A DNA stretch of 64,000 nt from Verrucomicrobiia bacterium (GCA_030425385.1 JAUIAH010000036.1:1-64000); one strand, 5' to 3'; positions 45,901 to 54,657 are shown, numbered from the stretch's first letter. Made by a program: numbers and translations. The notes: generated by a model from the sequence alone, not told the origin.

Positions 45901-47438
45901 CTGCCTGCATTGCGAATGGAAAGGGCTTCCTGTCCCGCAGCTAATGACTGGTCAATACGGCCCAAGCGGACACTGCGATCAGCCACGGCGTTGGGATCGG
46001 ATGGAATGGCGCTGAGGAGTACCAGCGTGCCATACGTATCCTCGAAGTGCGGATTGCCGTCCCAATTGAGCTGGAGTTTGCGGTCACCGCCAGCGTCGTC
46101 GTCATTGATGTTGACGTTGAATCCCATCTCCATGTCCTCGCGATCACCCCCAACGAGGGTCGCCTTCTTCACAAGAAATTCGATTTCGTAGGACTTGCCA
46201 TCCTCAGCGACGGTTGACTGCGCCCACCAATCGGCGTTCTCCCCATATGTAGGATTATTCGCTTCGGCGTCTCGCCAAGCACCATTGGTGGTGAAGACAA
46301 ACTGGCCATCATAGATGTCGTCTGCGGGAACAATGCGAGTCGGCTTGTTGGTTTCGTTGGAATCAAAGAAGATCTCGACACTATCATCCTGCCACGTTTG
46401 GCCATCTTCAGAGTTGGGTTCCGCCGAGTCTGCCCGGATCTGCGTGTCCCAGACCTTGACGGCCACATAGATCGCTTCCTGGTCATGGGTGAGTCGCCAT
46501 TCGAAGCGGTTGTCTTCCAGGTCAGCGTCGTCATCGCCCACGACGAAGACACCTGTGAAGGGATTGATCTCTACCACTTCGGCATTGGGGTATTCACTAT
46601 CATTGATCTTGCCATCAATAACAGGAGGCGTGGCCTTGAGTGCTTCGTAGCGGCGATGGCCAATGACGAGATTTCCGTAGGTGGATTCCACATGGGTTTC
46701 TCCTGTCCAAATGAGGACACTCTCCGTGTCCGTGCCGCCGTTGTCGTCGTCGTTGATATTGACCGTGAAACCAATATGTTCTCCCGGCTGCGGATTGCCG
46801 ATCATGCTTAGGGGAATTCGGAATTCCGCATGATAACCATCGTCTGATTCCTTTGTTTGCGCGAACCACCCCGAACTCGGATCGTAGAGGGGGTTGCCAG
46901 CTTCCATGTGGCGATACGCATTGTTGGCAGTGATGACAAACTGCCCACCCGTGTCGACGATATCGGGATTGGTTCCCGAGGTGTCCCGTGTATCGACGTT
47001 GCTGTTGTCGCCGTCGATGAAGATCTCGACACTATCATCTTGCCAGGTATTGCCATTCTCGCTGCGCGCCTCTGCGGTGTCGGTAACGATGGTTTCGTCG
47101 AAGACGCGCACGCCAATGTAGAGAAAGCCATCCAGTGTCCCGGCAAAGATATCCGCACTGAGATCGGTATCGTCATCAGGAAGATCACCGCTCCCGAGAT
47201 CGCCGCCAAGGACACCGTCGCCGTCGGCAGCGGGATCGATGCGGAAAGTCCAGCCACTTTGGCTAACGGAAGCCCACTCGGTGTCGGTATCAATGACTCC
47301 ATCAATAATGATGGGCCCGTTGATGGGGAGCGCTAGCCGCGTCTTGGTTTGATCGAGTTCAGTCTTGGCTGCGTGTGCCCAGGGGATCGCAAGGCAGGCG
47401 AGGCCGATGAGGGAGTGGAGTCGTCGAGTTCTCTTCAT
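42987..47438 (-). CDS. Giant secreted CBM9/LamG multidomain protein
   Basis: The 1483-residue protein has a signal peptide (about 1-24). Two CBM9-like units (about 35-240 and 245-465) each contain WQDDSVEIF and the NVNINDD motif. A choice-of-anchor/ASH-like domain (about 480-580), a LamG domain (about 590-780), two unrecognised beta domains (about 790-1150) and a second LamG domain (about 1165-1385) follow. It ends in a domain finishing YYRVRQ. Calcium-binding-like Asp/Asn runs are frequent. CBM9 and LamG domains bind sugars, so attachment to polysaccharide or cell-surface glycans is likely. No catalytic domain was recognised. It is transcribed after a DUF1080 gene 126 bases upstream. Confidence 0.85.
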   Translation of the reverse strand: MKRTRRLHSLIGLACLAIPWAHAAKTELDQTKTRLALPINGPIIIDGVIDTDTEWASVSQSGWTFRIDPAADGDGVLGGDLGSGDLPDDDTDLSADIFAGTLDGFLYIGVRVFDETIVTDTAEARSENGNTWQDDSVEIFIDGDNSNVDTRDTSGTNPDIVDTGGQFVITANNAYRHMEAGNPLYDPSSGWFAQTKESDDGYHAEFRIPLSMIGNPQPGEHIGFTVNINDDDNGGTDTESVLIWTGETHVESTYGNLVIGHRRYEALKATPPVIDGKINDSEYPNAEVVEINPFTGVFVVGDDDADLEDNRFEWRLTHDQEAIYVAVKVWDTQIRADSAEPNSEDGQTWQDDSVEIFFDSNETNKPTRIVPADDIYDGQFVFTTNGAWRDAEANNPTYGENADWWAQSTVAEDGKSYEIEFLVKKATLVGGDREDMEMGFNVNINDDDAGGDRKLQLNWDGNPHFEDTYGTLVLLSAIPSDPNAVADRSVRLGRIDQSLAAGQEALSIRNAGSSQTLTLSNPEISGPNADAFFIVGDFPSEIAPGETVDALIGFDSNGQTGSYTATLTYNTNDPDATESTLSATLSASVLNLAGPIARWSLDDADGTEMLDISGWNRHGTYSGASLGQDALVSGTSALFQGGAYGAVPGETFDSFIRFSVSTWVEMNSLDGFQTIFAKGQENGSPTFALLNQDGTLQWFTNDAPEFGTSEPVLQVGQSHHVVATWETARAAIYVDGVLVAEQSDPLQVEILQENPFVIGSFFNNLNLDGRMDDVQFYDRAISAEDVAGLFADPGSELTNVEGGGAGTITWEDPNPNTTAQDLIGGSTIAFSPFMYDGGNAEGDFFTGGGGTTGNAALDTVYNSHGWNADGASIVITGLNAGNVYQVQLLGAGDTRECCDTRNQAGSDGTNVSGDFERGNTSVIGTFTAAASSQTIQIVSGTANGVDPGLSGFIVVDADGQVITAANVGRTEGEDVAVSTLPPSPIDEPGTLPANSVEDFGGPEVDNGWLYGYRNVDPANVTVDYDHTTAFIAFPEDWWTGNTWDEPNADGDNVPWTTLANESGHPNGDNNGELHWVIRRWTSPGGPTEITWNIAKQNVDCGNGVTGAVHINGTRVDSATIEGSDGEGVEQTIQANLAAGDVVDLILSPMGTDGTNADGCDGSLFGMTIAEGTGGGGGAAGGLEGYWSLDEGSGSTAADSTGNGKDASVRNGTPTWIAGAQGGALSFDGDDDLTIPGWKGISGANPRAVSYWVKTDWAVDAAAGTVAWGSSDTGLKWHLRLNENPANGPVGAVRTEIQGSFHVGTKVINDGQWHHVVSVFPEGGQFMQDLVHYVDGELQEVGGTGSTTVEVNTNPDGEDVTFGSRLQGADQQYFIGDLDEISIWNRTLTPEEIVALANGAKPPQVAEGNLETPGGGDRLPALTNVGIGEDGAFQITLPEGTTGEVEYSTDLLNWEIIANGVNGTVQETDAGRAAAPAGYYRVRQ

Positions 47439-47471
47439 GGGACGGAGATGTCAGGGTTAGGGTTTCTTTAA

Positions 47472-47490
47472 GACCTCGTGGAACGAGGTC
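47472..47490. other. Small perfect hairpin between DUF1080 and CBM9/LamG genes
   Basis: GACCTCGT and ACGAGGTC form an 8-base stem around GGA. On the minus strand TTAAAG follows, a poor U-run, so it may be a weak terminator of the DUF1080 gene or a leader hairpin 34 bases before the CBM9/LamG start. Confidence 0.35.
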
Positions 47491-47564
47491 ATCCGGCCAG
47501 AAGATGAAATCTTTCCGCTAGGGTCAAGGCTGAAAGCGGTCCCAATCAAGAACCCTAAGAACCC

Positions 47565-48302
47565 TCAAGGGGAGGTGGAATGCTCAAGCGTCATCCCCAA
47601 ATCTGCTGCCCGACCGCTGGGTAGTTCCATGATTTGAATCTTACGGAAATGGATCTCGGCTCCCTCGGACTCCAAACAAAGATAGCCACGACGAAGGTTG
47701 GCTTCTCGGATGCCGTTGACGAACTTCCCATTGATCGAAAGCTTTACCGTACCGTCCACGGCCACGACAACATAGCGGTTCCACTCTCCTTTCCCTCGGC
47801 AACGCATTTCGTAGGACATGCTCCGGGTTCCTCTCGGATTCTCCGGGGTTGCCTGCATGCCCCCAGCTCCAAAGAGCTCGCCACTCACATATCCCAAATG
47901 TCGGGGCTCGCCATCGGGGGTGGCATGAATGTAAGGCCATTGGAGCTCTAGCATCTGCACCTCCATGCCTTTGGGCAAGCGAGAGGCTTGAGGCTTGGCA
48001 TCGCTCCATAGGAACACACCAGAGTTTCCACCGGCCTCCATATGACGCCATTCGATGACGAGAATGAAATTCTCATACTGTTTCTCGGAGCGCATGACGC
48101 CAATGGGCAGCCCAGAGCAAATGAGCAAGCCTTCGCGAACAAACCAGGTCTCAGGGGAGGTGTTCACATCCACCCAATGCGTCAGATCCTCGCCATTGAA
48201 GAGATCAACAAATCCAAGGGTGGGCGCCTCTTCCTGGGCATTTGAGGAAAGAGTGAGAGTGATGATGAGCGAGAGGGTGACGCAGCGAAGGGACAGCAAC
48301 AT
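47565..48302 (-). CDS. DUF1080 (3-keto-disaccharide hydrolase-like) secreted protein
   Basis: From the ATG at 48300-48302 the protein has 245 residues and a signal peptide ([23 protein letters not shown]). DUF1080 landmarks are [40 protein letters not shown] and [19 protein letters not shown]. The fold is a lectin-like sandwich; tested homologues act on 3-keto-glycosides. It differs from the shorter copy at 10209 and is probably not a recent duplicate. It precedes the giant CBM9/LamG gene on the same strand and follows the glnII terminator. Confidence 0.88.
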   Translation of the reverse strand: MLLSLRCVTLSLIITLTLSSNAQEEAPTLGFVDLFNGEDLTHWVDVNTSPETWFVREGLLICSGLPIGVMRSEKQYENFILVIEWRHMEAGGNSGVFLWSDAKPQASRLPKGMEVQMLELQWPYIHATPDGEPRHLGYVSGELFGAGGMQATPENPRGTRSMSYEMRCRGKGEWNRYVVVAVDGTVKLSINGKFVNGIREANLRRGYLCLESEGAEIHFRKIQIMELPSGRAADLGMTLEHSTSP

Positions 48303-48344
48303 GGGCTGATCTTGAGGGGATCGCCCTTTCGTTGGCAATCCTTT

Positions 48345-48385
48345 GCAACAAGAAAGCCCACCCCTCACGAAGAGAGGTGGGCTTG
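48345..48385 (-). terminator. Rho-independent terminator after glnII
   Basis: On the minus strand AAGCCCACCTCTC and GAGGGGTGGGCTT pair as a 13-base stem with one mismatch around a 5-base loop. TTCTTGTTG follows. It lies 25 bases after the glnII stop and before the DUF1080 start. Confidence 0.8.
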
Positions 48386-48409
48386 AGAGATGCTTTCGAA
48401 ATCGCTCGC

Positions 48410-49423
48410 CTAAACGGCGACTTCGTTGATCGTCTTGAGAATGCGTCCGGCAATGGCGTAAGGATCGCCCTGTGAGTTGGGGCGTCGATCTTCCAAGTAG
48501 CCTTTGTAGTCGGCATTAACGAAACTGTGAGGCACACGGATCGATGCGCCACGGTCAGCGATGCCATAAGAGAAGGTATCGATCGCCTGGGTCTCGTGGA
48601 GACCAGTCAAACGCATGTGGTTATCAGGGCCGTAGACGGCGATGTGCTCTTCCATGTTCTCCTTGAAGCGGTCCATGAGTTTCTCAAAGTACTCTTTCCC
48701 ACCGACTTCGCGTAGATGCTTAGTGGAGAAGTTGGCGTGCATGCCAGAGCCGTTCCAGTCCGTATCTCCGAGTGGTTTGCAGTGCCATTCGACGTCGACG
48801 CCATAGGTCTCACAGACACGCAAGAGGATATAACGGGCCACCCACATCTGGTCAGCACAATTGGCAGAACCCTTGCCGAAGATCTGGAATTCCCATTGGC
48901 CCTTAGCCACTTCAGCATTGATGCCTTCGTGGTTGATGCCAGCGTCTAGGCAGATATCGAGGTGCTCCTCCACAATTTGACGTGCCACGTCGCCAACGTT
49001 CTTGAAGCCTACACCAGTGTAGTATTGTCCTTGAGGGAAGGGGTATCCATGCTTGGGGAAGCCTAACGGACGCCCATCTTCATAGAGGAAATACTCTTGC
49101 TCAAAGCCAAACCAGGCATCGGGATCATCGGGAATGCCCGCACGCGTGTTAGAAGGATGCGGTTCACCGTTAGGCAGCATCACTTCGCACATGACGAGTC
49201 CGCCATTACGGCGGGTGCTGTCTGGGTAAACGGCAACGGGCTTGAGGATACAATCGGAATCACTCCCGTCCGCTTGTTGAGTCGAGCTTCCGTCAAAACC
49301 CCACTCAGGCAATTGGTCGAGAGTAGGGAAGGAGTCGAACTCCATGATCTTGGTCTTGCCACGGATGTTCGCTACGGGCGTGTATCCGTCGAGCCAAAGG
49401 TATTCCAGTTTGAATTTGGGCAT
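48410..49423 (-). CDS. glnII: Glutamine synthetase type II (eukaryote-like)
   Basis: The 337-residue enzyme joins ammonia to glutamate using ATP. It is the short GSII form: [19 protein letters not shown] at the start, [43 protein letters not shown] and [11 protein letters not shown]. Family catalytic residues appear intact. GSII is found in eukaryotes and in scattered bacteria, where it often accompanies GSI. The upstream region holds a sigma70-like and a sigma54-like promoter, suggesting nitrogen control. It is a single-gene unit ending in a strong terminator. Confidence 0.96.
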   Translation of the reverse strand: MPKFKLEYLWLDGYTPVANIRGKTKIMEFDSFPTLDQLPEWGFDGSSTQQADGSDSDCILKPVAVYPDSTRRNGGLVMCEVMLPNGEPHPSNTRAGIPDDPDAWFGFEQEYFLYEDGRPLGFPKHGYPFPQGQYYTGVGFKNVGDVARQIVEEHLDICLDAGINHEGINAEVAKGQWEFQIFGKGSANCADQMWVARYILLRVCETYGVDVEWHCKPLGDTDWNGSGMHANFSTKHLREVGGKEYFEKLMDRFKENMEEHIAVYGPDNHMRLTGLHETQAIDTFSYGIADRGASIRVPHSFVNADYKGYLEDRRPNSQGDPYAIAGRILKTINEVAV

Positions 49424-49509
49424 CGTGTGTTGCTTCTACTAGGTTATGGTTTGGATAGGTGAGGGAGGTCGTTCGATGGAGAATGACCGTCCTCAGAGGT
49501 CATTTCGCG

Positions 49510-49525
49510 AGCACGTTATATGCCA
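49510..49525 (-). promoter_or_regulatory. Candidate sigma54 (-24/-12) promoter of glnII
   Basis: The minus strand reads TGGCATATAACGTGCT, with GG and GC ten bases apart as in the sigma54 consensus TGGCAC-N5-TTGCW. It lies about 87 bases before the glnII ATG. Sigma54 control of glutamine synthetase is common in bacteria. The match is good but not perfect. Confidence 0.45.
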
Positions 49526-49578
49526 GCCGATTGCAAATAAAAGCGAATTCTCACGAATGGTTCCCCTGGTAGAAAGTC

Positions 49579-49607
49579 TGTATAATTAACGCCAAATAGG
49601 GGCCCAA
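49579..49607 (-). promoter_or_regulatory. Candidate sigma70-type promoter of glnII
   Basis: The minus strand has TTGGGC (49607-49602) and TATACA (49584-49579) exactly 17 bases apart, about 155 bases before glnII. An inverted repeat GCCAA/TTGGC (49591-49595 and 49608-49612) overlaps the box and could bind a regulator. It would make glnII a two-promoter gene with the sigma54-like site downstream. Confidence 0.4.
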
Positions 49608-49645
49608 TTGGCGATATTTAGACAGAAATTTGCGGAGTCTGTTAG

Positions 49646-50629
49646 TTAGAGCAGCTCTTTCACTGCGTCGCGCTCTTCGTTGAGTTCGCCCACGGTGGCG
49701 TCGATCTTGGCGCGGCTGAAATCATTGATGTCGATGCCTTCTGCCACGGACCAGCCGCCCTGGCCATCGCTGCGAATCGGGAGCGACGCGATGAGGCCCT
49801 CGTCGACGCCATAGCTCCCATCGGAACACACGCAGACGCTGTTCACATCCCACTGCGGTGTGGGTGTCGTGAGGCAGCGGACGGTATCGACGACGGCGTT
49901 GGCGGCTGAGGCTGCCGAGGAAGCTCCGCGGGCTTTGATAATGGCGGCTCCGCGTTGCTGCACCGTGCTGATGAAGTCGCCTTTCAGCCAGGCTTCATCG
50001 GAAATGACACTGGTTGCGGGCTGACCGGCGATGTGGGCGTTGTAGAAGTCGGGATACTGCGTAGCGGAATGATTGCCCCAGATGATCATGTGATTCACTT
50101 TGCTCACATGCACACCCGCTTTGGCTGCGAGCTGGGACTTGGCACGATTCTCATCCAGCTTGGTCATGGCGAACCAGCGATCGCGCGGGATATCCTTGGC
50201 GTTATTCATGGCGATCAAGCAGTTCGTGTTGCAGGGGTTTCCCACCACGACGGTGCGGACATCGGAGGCTGCATTTGCCTGAATGGCCTGGCCTTGACCG
50301 GTAAAGATCTTGCCGTTGATGCCTAACAAGTCTTTCCGCTCCATGCCGGGTCCTCGAGGGACACTGCCTACGAGAAGGGCCCAGTTCACCCCACGAAAAC
50401 CTTCATTGAGATCGGAGGTGGGCACGATGCCCTGAAGGAGTGGGAAGGCGCAGTCGTCCAACTCCATCACCACACCTTGCAAGGCGTCGAGCGCTTTCGG
50501 GATCTCAATGAGGTGAAGCTTAACCGGCTGATCGGGACCAAACATCGCGCCTGAAGCGATACGGAAGAGGAGGGCGTAGCCGATTTGTCCGGCGGCACCA
50601 GTGACTGCAACTGTGATAGGTTCTTTCAT
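49646..50629 (-). CDS. mdh: Malate dehydrogenase
   Basis: The 327-residue enzyme interconverts malate and oxaloacetate with NAD. It belongs to the cytosolic-type MDH group: [79 protein letters not shown] and the catalytic His in [12 protein letters not shown]. Length is usual. It is a TCA-cycle gene standing between the phosphoheptose isomerase gene (47 bases upstream) and the glnII promoter region. Confidence 0.96.
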   Translation of the reverse strand: MKEPITVAVTGAAGQIGYALLFRIASGAMFGPDQPVKLHLIEIPKALDALQGVVMELDDCAFPLLQGIVPTSDLNEGFRGVNWALLVGSVPRGPGMERKDLLGINGKIFTGQGQAIQANAASDVRTVVVGNPCNTNCLIAMNNAKDIPRDRWFAMTKLDENRAKSQLAAKAGVHVSKVNHMIIWGNHSATQYPDFYNAHIAGQPATSVISDEAWLKGDFISTVQQRGAAIIKARGASSAASAANAVVDTVRCLTTPTPQWDVNSVCVCSDGSYGVDEGLIASLPIRSDGQGGWSVAEGIDINDFSRAKIDATVGELNEERDAVKELL

Positions 50630-50675
50630 AGGAGGATGCGTTATGTATCTGAGTTAGAGAGTGGAATGAGGGAAA

Positions 50676-51263
50676 TCAAAGGGTGGCAGGCATGTCAAAG
50701 AGGGCATGCTCGATGGCGAGGCAAAGCGTGTGGATGAGCACTTGGTGGACCTCTTGGATGCGTGCTGTAGAAGTGCTAGGGACAATCAGATCCACGGTGG
50801 CGAGACCCGCACAGGCGCCACCGTCCTTGCCTAACAAAGAAATGGAAGTGAGACCGCTGGTGTGTGCTTCTTCTAACGCATGCACGACATTTGGAGACTG
50901 GCCGCTGGTGGAGATCGCCACGAGCGTGTCGCCTGGCCGACCGAGCCCACGCACCTGGCGCGCGAAGACGTGGTCATAGCCGTAATCGTTCGCCGTTGCC
51001 GTGAGAAAGGAAGGGTCCGAACTGAGGGAAATCGCAGCGAGCGGGGCGCGGTCATCTTTCAGTCGGCAGAGGAGCTCTGTAGTAAAGTGACAGGCATCGG
51101 CAGCGCTCCCGCCATTGCCGCAGGCGAGGATGCGGCCATCCTTTCGCAGCGTTTCTGTAAGTAACTCGGCCGCCGCCTGAACCTCATCCTGCAAGGTCTT
51201 GGAAGCTTCCAAGGTAGCGATGGCCGCCTGAATTTGGTCGAGATAGATTTCCTGAACGGACAC
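50676..51263 (-). CDS. Phosphoheptose isomerase-like SIS protein
   Basis: Read from the GTG at 51261-51263 the protein has 195 residues, the normal GmhA length. The longer frame above would encode an unlikely extension. SIS-domain landmarks are ILACGNGGSAADACHF, AISLSSDPSFLTATANDYGYD, RQVRGLGRPGDTLVAISTSGQSPN and HTLCLAIEHALF. GmhA converts sedoheptulose 7-phosphate for heptose synthesis of lipopolysaccharide. The closest match is GmhA/DiaA; the LPS role is inferred. It follows the GH77-like gene after 34 bases. Confidence 0.88.
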   Translation of the reverse strand: MSVQEIYLDQIQAAIATLEASKTLQDEVQAAAELLTETLRKDGRILACGNGGSAADACHFTTELLCRLKDDRAPLAAISLSSDPSFLTATANDYGYDHVFARQVRGLGRPGDTLVAISTSGQSPNVVHALEEAHTSGLTSISLLGKDGGACAGLATVDLIVPSTSTARIQEVHQVLIHTLCLAIEHALFDMPATL

Positions 51264-51297
51264 GGGTGCTGCTATTGAACACCCAACCGTTCCCTTG

Positions 51298-52758
51298 TCA
51301 CACGGATTCCAAGGCTTTTTCCGGTGACGACACAGGCCGAATCCGAGAGGTTTGCTCCAGGATCTTGCGAAACGACGTGCGGAAGCGGTCCCAGTGGGGA
51401 TCTTCCATGAGTTCGCGCGGCCCTTTCTCAAAACGCGCCAGCCACAGCGTCCCGGGATCATTCTCCAAGCCCGCCAGATCTAGGAAGGAGATCTGCACGT
51501 GGCGCCCCGGATGTTGGAAAAGCTTGCGCAACAATGAGAGACTGGTTTCCTGACCGAATTCTTTCGGGTCCACGGACCACTGATTCACCAGGCGTCGTCG
51601 GAAGACCTTGTCATGCGTCCACAGCCGTTTGAGCGATTCACTACCGAATTGGGTGAAACTCTGCCCGGTGGCCATTGGTGGAATGAGTTTCCCATTGGGA
51701 GCTGGCCAAAGTTCGGTCGTCTGCATCGATAACGAAGGGAGACTTTCCCAGGCCACTTTGATAGGATTCTCCGTGAGCTCTTCGCCCGTGGATTGGGGAA
51801 AACGCTTCAAGAACGCTTGCACGGCACCGTCTCCATCCAACTTGGTCGTCGTGTCTTGGAAATCCAGGACGCGGAATTGATCAAAGAGAGGCGCGAGCCG
51901 TCGCAGACGCGCTTCCAGCTGGCCGAGCAGATTCTCTTCGCACACTGCCTTGCGCTGTCCCTCCACTTGTTCAGTGCGGTAGCTGTCAGGGGCGCGGAAG
52001 AATTCGACACAATGTGGGGAGATGGCACAGCGCAGATCCGTGATGAGCGTGATCTCACACCGCTCAGCATGCGCTTTCACGGCCTGCCACTGCGTGTCTG
52101 CAATCCACTGCACATAGGCGTAGAAGGCGAGCTGACGCTCCACCGCTTCCGGCTTCTTGGCGGCGATCGTCGCGACAAATTGCTTGGCGTCAGCGTAGCG
52201 CCCGTAGTCCTCGCTCCAGTCCTCCCAGCTTTCGCGGCCCTGCTCGAAGTCCATGAGCATCCGATATAAGCTGTAGTCCGGCAGCCAGGCCCCTTCCCGC
52301 GTGCAGAAACGATGATAGTCGCGCGCTCGCTCCGTGCCCTTGAGGTAGTGGGTCTCCCAGAACGCCTCGAATCCTCGCCAGAGAAGATCAAGCTTCAGCT
52401 TCTTCACCCGATTGTACCGTAGTGAGCGCTGCGATGATTCCTGAGCCATTGGGAACGAGGCCAGAACCGCCTCATAGCTCTCTTTCGAGATGTCCGCGAC
52501 CTTTTCCGGTGAGGCATCGATATGAATGGGATCCAGCGCGAATAGGCTCAGAGGCGAGAAGGGATCATTCCCCTTCACCGTCTCTTGGATCGGGAGAATC
52601 GTCAGACTCTGCAGGCCGAGGGCATGGGCGAGATCGATCAGCTCGTGGACCACCTGGGTGTCACCACAGCCGAGATCGCCCTCCCGGGGGATCGCGAATA
52701 CCGGCACTTCCAGGCCGGCGGATCGCTCAGATAGAAGTCGTGTGGAAACCTCGCTCAT
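51298..52758 (-). CDS. GH77 (4-alpha-glucanotransferase)-like protein, probably divergent or inactive
   Basis: From the ATG at 52756-52758 the protein has 486 residues. A GTG at 52773 would add five. It follows the MalQ layout: GCGDTQVVHELIDLAHALGLQ, NDPFSPLSLFALDPIHID, FYAYVQWIADTQWQAVKAHA, and FDQFRVLDF in place of RxDHFRGF. The GD-P-IYV region reads TDLRCAISPHCVEFF. I found no equivalent of the EDLG acid/base segment, so catalysis in the standard way is doubtful. It is preceded by an AT-rich promoter region (52774-52860). Role unknown; glycogen or maltodextrin metabolism is only implied by homology. Confidence 0.7.
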   Translation of the reverse strand: MSEVSTRLLSERSAGLEVPVFAIPREGDLGCGDTQVVHELIDLAHALGLQSLTILPIQETVKGNDPFSPLSLFALDPIHIDASPEKVADISKESYEAVLASFPMAQESSQRSLRYNRVKKLKLDLLWRGFEAFWETHYLKGTERARDYHRFCTREGAWLPDYSLYRMLMDFEQGRESWEDWSEDYGRYADAKQFVATIAAKKPEAVERQLAFYAYVQWIADTQWQAVKAHAERCEITLITDLRCAISPHCVEFFRAPDSYRTEQVEGQRKAVCEENLLGQLEARLRRLAPLFDQFRVLDFQDTTTKLDGDGAVQAFLKRFPQSTGEELTENPIKVAWESLPSLSMQTTELWPAPNGKLIPPMATGQSFTQFGSESLKRLWTHDKVFRRRLVNQWSVDPKEFGQETSLSLLRKLFQHPGRHVQISFLDLAGLENDPGTLWLARFEKGPRELMEDPHWDRFRTSFRKILEQTSRIRPVSSPEKALESV

Positions 52759-52868
52759 GACTAGCGAGGGCACTCAACATGGAAATTATTCTAAAATCTA
52801 GATAATTCTTAATAAATCTGAAATATTTTTAAAACAATGCTGGTTGTAGGCGTTCGCCGTTGCCCTTC

Positions 52869-54152
52869 TCAGGCGAGTTTCCAAGGGGCGCGCATGGGGC
52901 GCAGGAGTTGTTTCGAGGCCGCTTCAGAATTCGTGATCGCTTCGGCTTTCGGGTCGTAGTCAATCTCGATTCCCGTGGCGGCGGCAATCGCGCCAAGGTG
53001 GCAACAGGTCGCCGCTCGATGAGCCAACTCGGCGGAAGCCGCTGTTTCCTTCCGGCTGTAGACGCAATCGATGAAGTTGCGATGGTGGTTGGCCGACTCA
53101 TAAAGCTTGGTGTCCGTTGGCTTGAGCTTGGTCGTCCGCAAGGCCTTCGGTTCCGTGATCAGCTTGTCATTCTCGGTGAACACCCATCCCTTCTCGCCGA
53201 TGAACTTCGTGCCCCAAGCCGTCTCATCTGCGGTCGCGACCATCGTCATTTCCACGCCGTTCGCATATTGATAGTCGATTCGGAAGCCCTCCGCAGCATC
53301 GTAGAGACCGCGATCGCGGCGCACCACATCGCTCGCGATCACCTTCACCGGAGCGGTGTCATCGGTACCATTGCCCCACTGCGCCACATCGAGGAAATGG
53401 GCACCCCAGTCCGTGATGTAGCCTGGTGCGTAATCCTCAATCCATCGGAAATTGAAATGGCACCGCGCTGCTGTGTAGGGAGCCTGCTCAGCCGGGCCTA
53501 ACCACATGTCATAATCGAGTTCCTCCGGCACCGGCTGCTCTTTTTCGTAACCCGTATAGCCCCCGCGAATGGCAAAGGCCGCGGGCACGCCCACTTCAAT
53601 CCGTTTCAGGGCACCGATGTAGCCGTTACGCACCCACTCACACGCCATGCGTGTATAAATGCCAGAGCGTCGCCAGGTCCCACATTGCAGGACCCGTTTA
53701 TGTTTCTTCACAAGATCACAAACATAACGCCCCTCGCCAACACTTGCCGCCAGGGGTTTCTCACAATAGACGTCTTTGCCCGCCTGCACGGCTGCCCCGG
53801 TGATGATCGCATGCCAGTGATCCGGCGTCGCGATCATGAAGGCGTCCAGGTCTTGACGAGCGATCAGTTCCCGAAAATCCCCGGTGCCGGCTTCTTCTTT
53901 CAACCCGGCCGTCTTCAAGCCCGCCGCGCGGTGTTTCGCATCCACATCGCAAATGGCCAACACTTCCACACGCTTGTCTTGCAGGAATGACTTGAGATTC
54001 CCCGTGCCCATGCCGCCCACACCAATGCAGCCCATCTGCACGCGGTCATTCGGAGCCGTGGCTCCGCCCTTGCCCAACACGGAGGACGGAACGATGAGAG
54101 GGCCAGCCAGCCCAAGCGATGATTTGAGGAAATGCCGACGGGTCGATTTCAT
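52869..54152 (-). CDS. Tat-exported Gfo/Idh/MocA-family oxidoreductase
   Basis: The 427-residue protein starts with a twin-arginine signal (STRRHFLKSSLGLAGPLIV). The NAD(P)-binding Rossmann domain follows (GCIGVGGMGTGNL, AICDVDAKHR) with the family EKP motif in YCEKPLAAS. The C-terminal domain contains HFNFRWIEDYAPGYITDWGAHFLD. Enzymes of this type oxidise sugar or polyol groups, sometimes to 3-keto-glycosides, which links it to the DUF1080 proteins here. The start lies next to a decayed HigB remnant. Confidence 0.92.
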   Translation of the reverse strand: MKSTRRHFLKSSLGLAGPLIVPSSVLGKGGATAPNDRVQMGCIGVGGMGTGNLKSFLQDKRVEVLAICDVDAKHRAAGLKTAGLKEEAGTGDFRELIARQDLDAFMIATPDHWHAIITGAAVQAGKDVYCEKPLAASVGEGRYVCDLVKKHKRVLQCGTWRRSGIYTRMACEWVRNGYIGALKRIEVGVPAAFAIRGGYTGYEKEQPVPEELDYDMWLGPAEQAPYTAARCHFNFRWIEDYAPGYITDWGAHFLDVAQWGNGTDDTAPVKVIASDVVRRDRGLYDAAEGFRIDYQYANGVEMTMVATADETAWGTKFIGEKGWVFTENDKLITEPKALRTTKLKPTDTKLYESANHHRNFIDCVYSRKETAASAELAHRAATCCHLGAIAAATGIEIDYDPKAEAITNSEAASKQLLRPMRAPWKLA

Positions 54153-54187
54153 GAAAGAATCCTAATGACTGTCATGGTCCCGAGCAA

Positions 54188-54274
54188 GTCCCAACAGCGT
54201 GGGGTCTGACATTCGCATGGACCAACGAAGAACTCTGCGATGTGGAGTTGGTAAAAATCGAAGACACACACTGG
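54188..54274 (+). pseudogene. HigB toxin remnant (C-terminal fragment)
   Basis: In the frame of bases 54188-54274 the translation ends WGLTFAWTNEELCDVELV. This matches the conserved end of HigB/RelE-type toxins (WRICFRW-x-DVEIVDYH). No start codon or N-terminal two thirds are present; the frame closes at a TGA at 54152-54154, which is next to the start of the divergent Gfo/Idh/MocA gene. The HigA start directly follows, as in intact higBA operons. It is best read as a truncated toxin gene. Confidence 0.55.
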
Positions 54275-54275
54275 C

Positions 54276-54605
54276 ATGAATACGCCTTTAAGAAGAAAGC
54301 CAGGAACGATCCCCAACTTGAAAAGCAACCCCGCGGCAGGAGCCATCGAAGATGCTCTTGAGCACTACGAGATCTCTGCATCACAAGCCGCGAAGGCCAT
54401 GAACATCCCCCGGAGTCGCCTCTGTGATATCTTTGCGGGACGCAAACGCGTTTCCATCGACACCGCCTTGCGAGTGGAAGCTTACTTGGGCATTCGAGCG
54501 GGCTTGTTAGTTGCACTTCAGGCTGACTACGATCTCAGCCAGGTAGCCCATGGACAAGGCAAGCGAGTGGCCGCAGAGGTCAAACCCTATCATAAGGCTT
54601 CTTAG
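54276..54605 (+). CDS. higA: HigA-family antitoxin, toxin partner degraded
   Basis: The 109-residue protein contains an Xre-type helix-turn-helix: LEHYEISASQAAKAMNIPRSRLCDIFAGRKRVSIDTALRVEAYLG in segments typical of HigA. HigA normally binds its toxin HigB and represses the operon. Here only a HigB C-terminal remnant precedes it, so it is an orphan antitoxin or a free regulator. The N-terminus (first 23 residues) is longer than usual and basic. It may still bind DNA. Confidence 0.85.
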   Translation: MNTPLRRKPGTIPNLKSNPAAGAIEDALEHYEISASQAAKAMNIPRSRLCDIFAGRKRVSIDTALRVEAYLGIRAGLLVALQADYDLSQVAHGQGKRVAAEVKPYHKAS

Positions 54606-54657
54606 CAACCACCCTATGGACTACTGCATTGAGGTCGCTGCCATGGAGGGTCCACGC

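Noticed and set aside
52774-52868. AT-rich stretch as a replication origin or attachment site
   Set aside because: There is no DnaA-box cluster, repeat pair or integrase; it is better explained as a promoter region.
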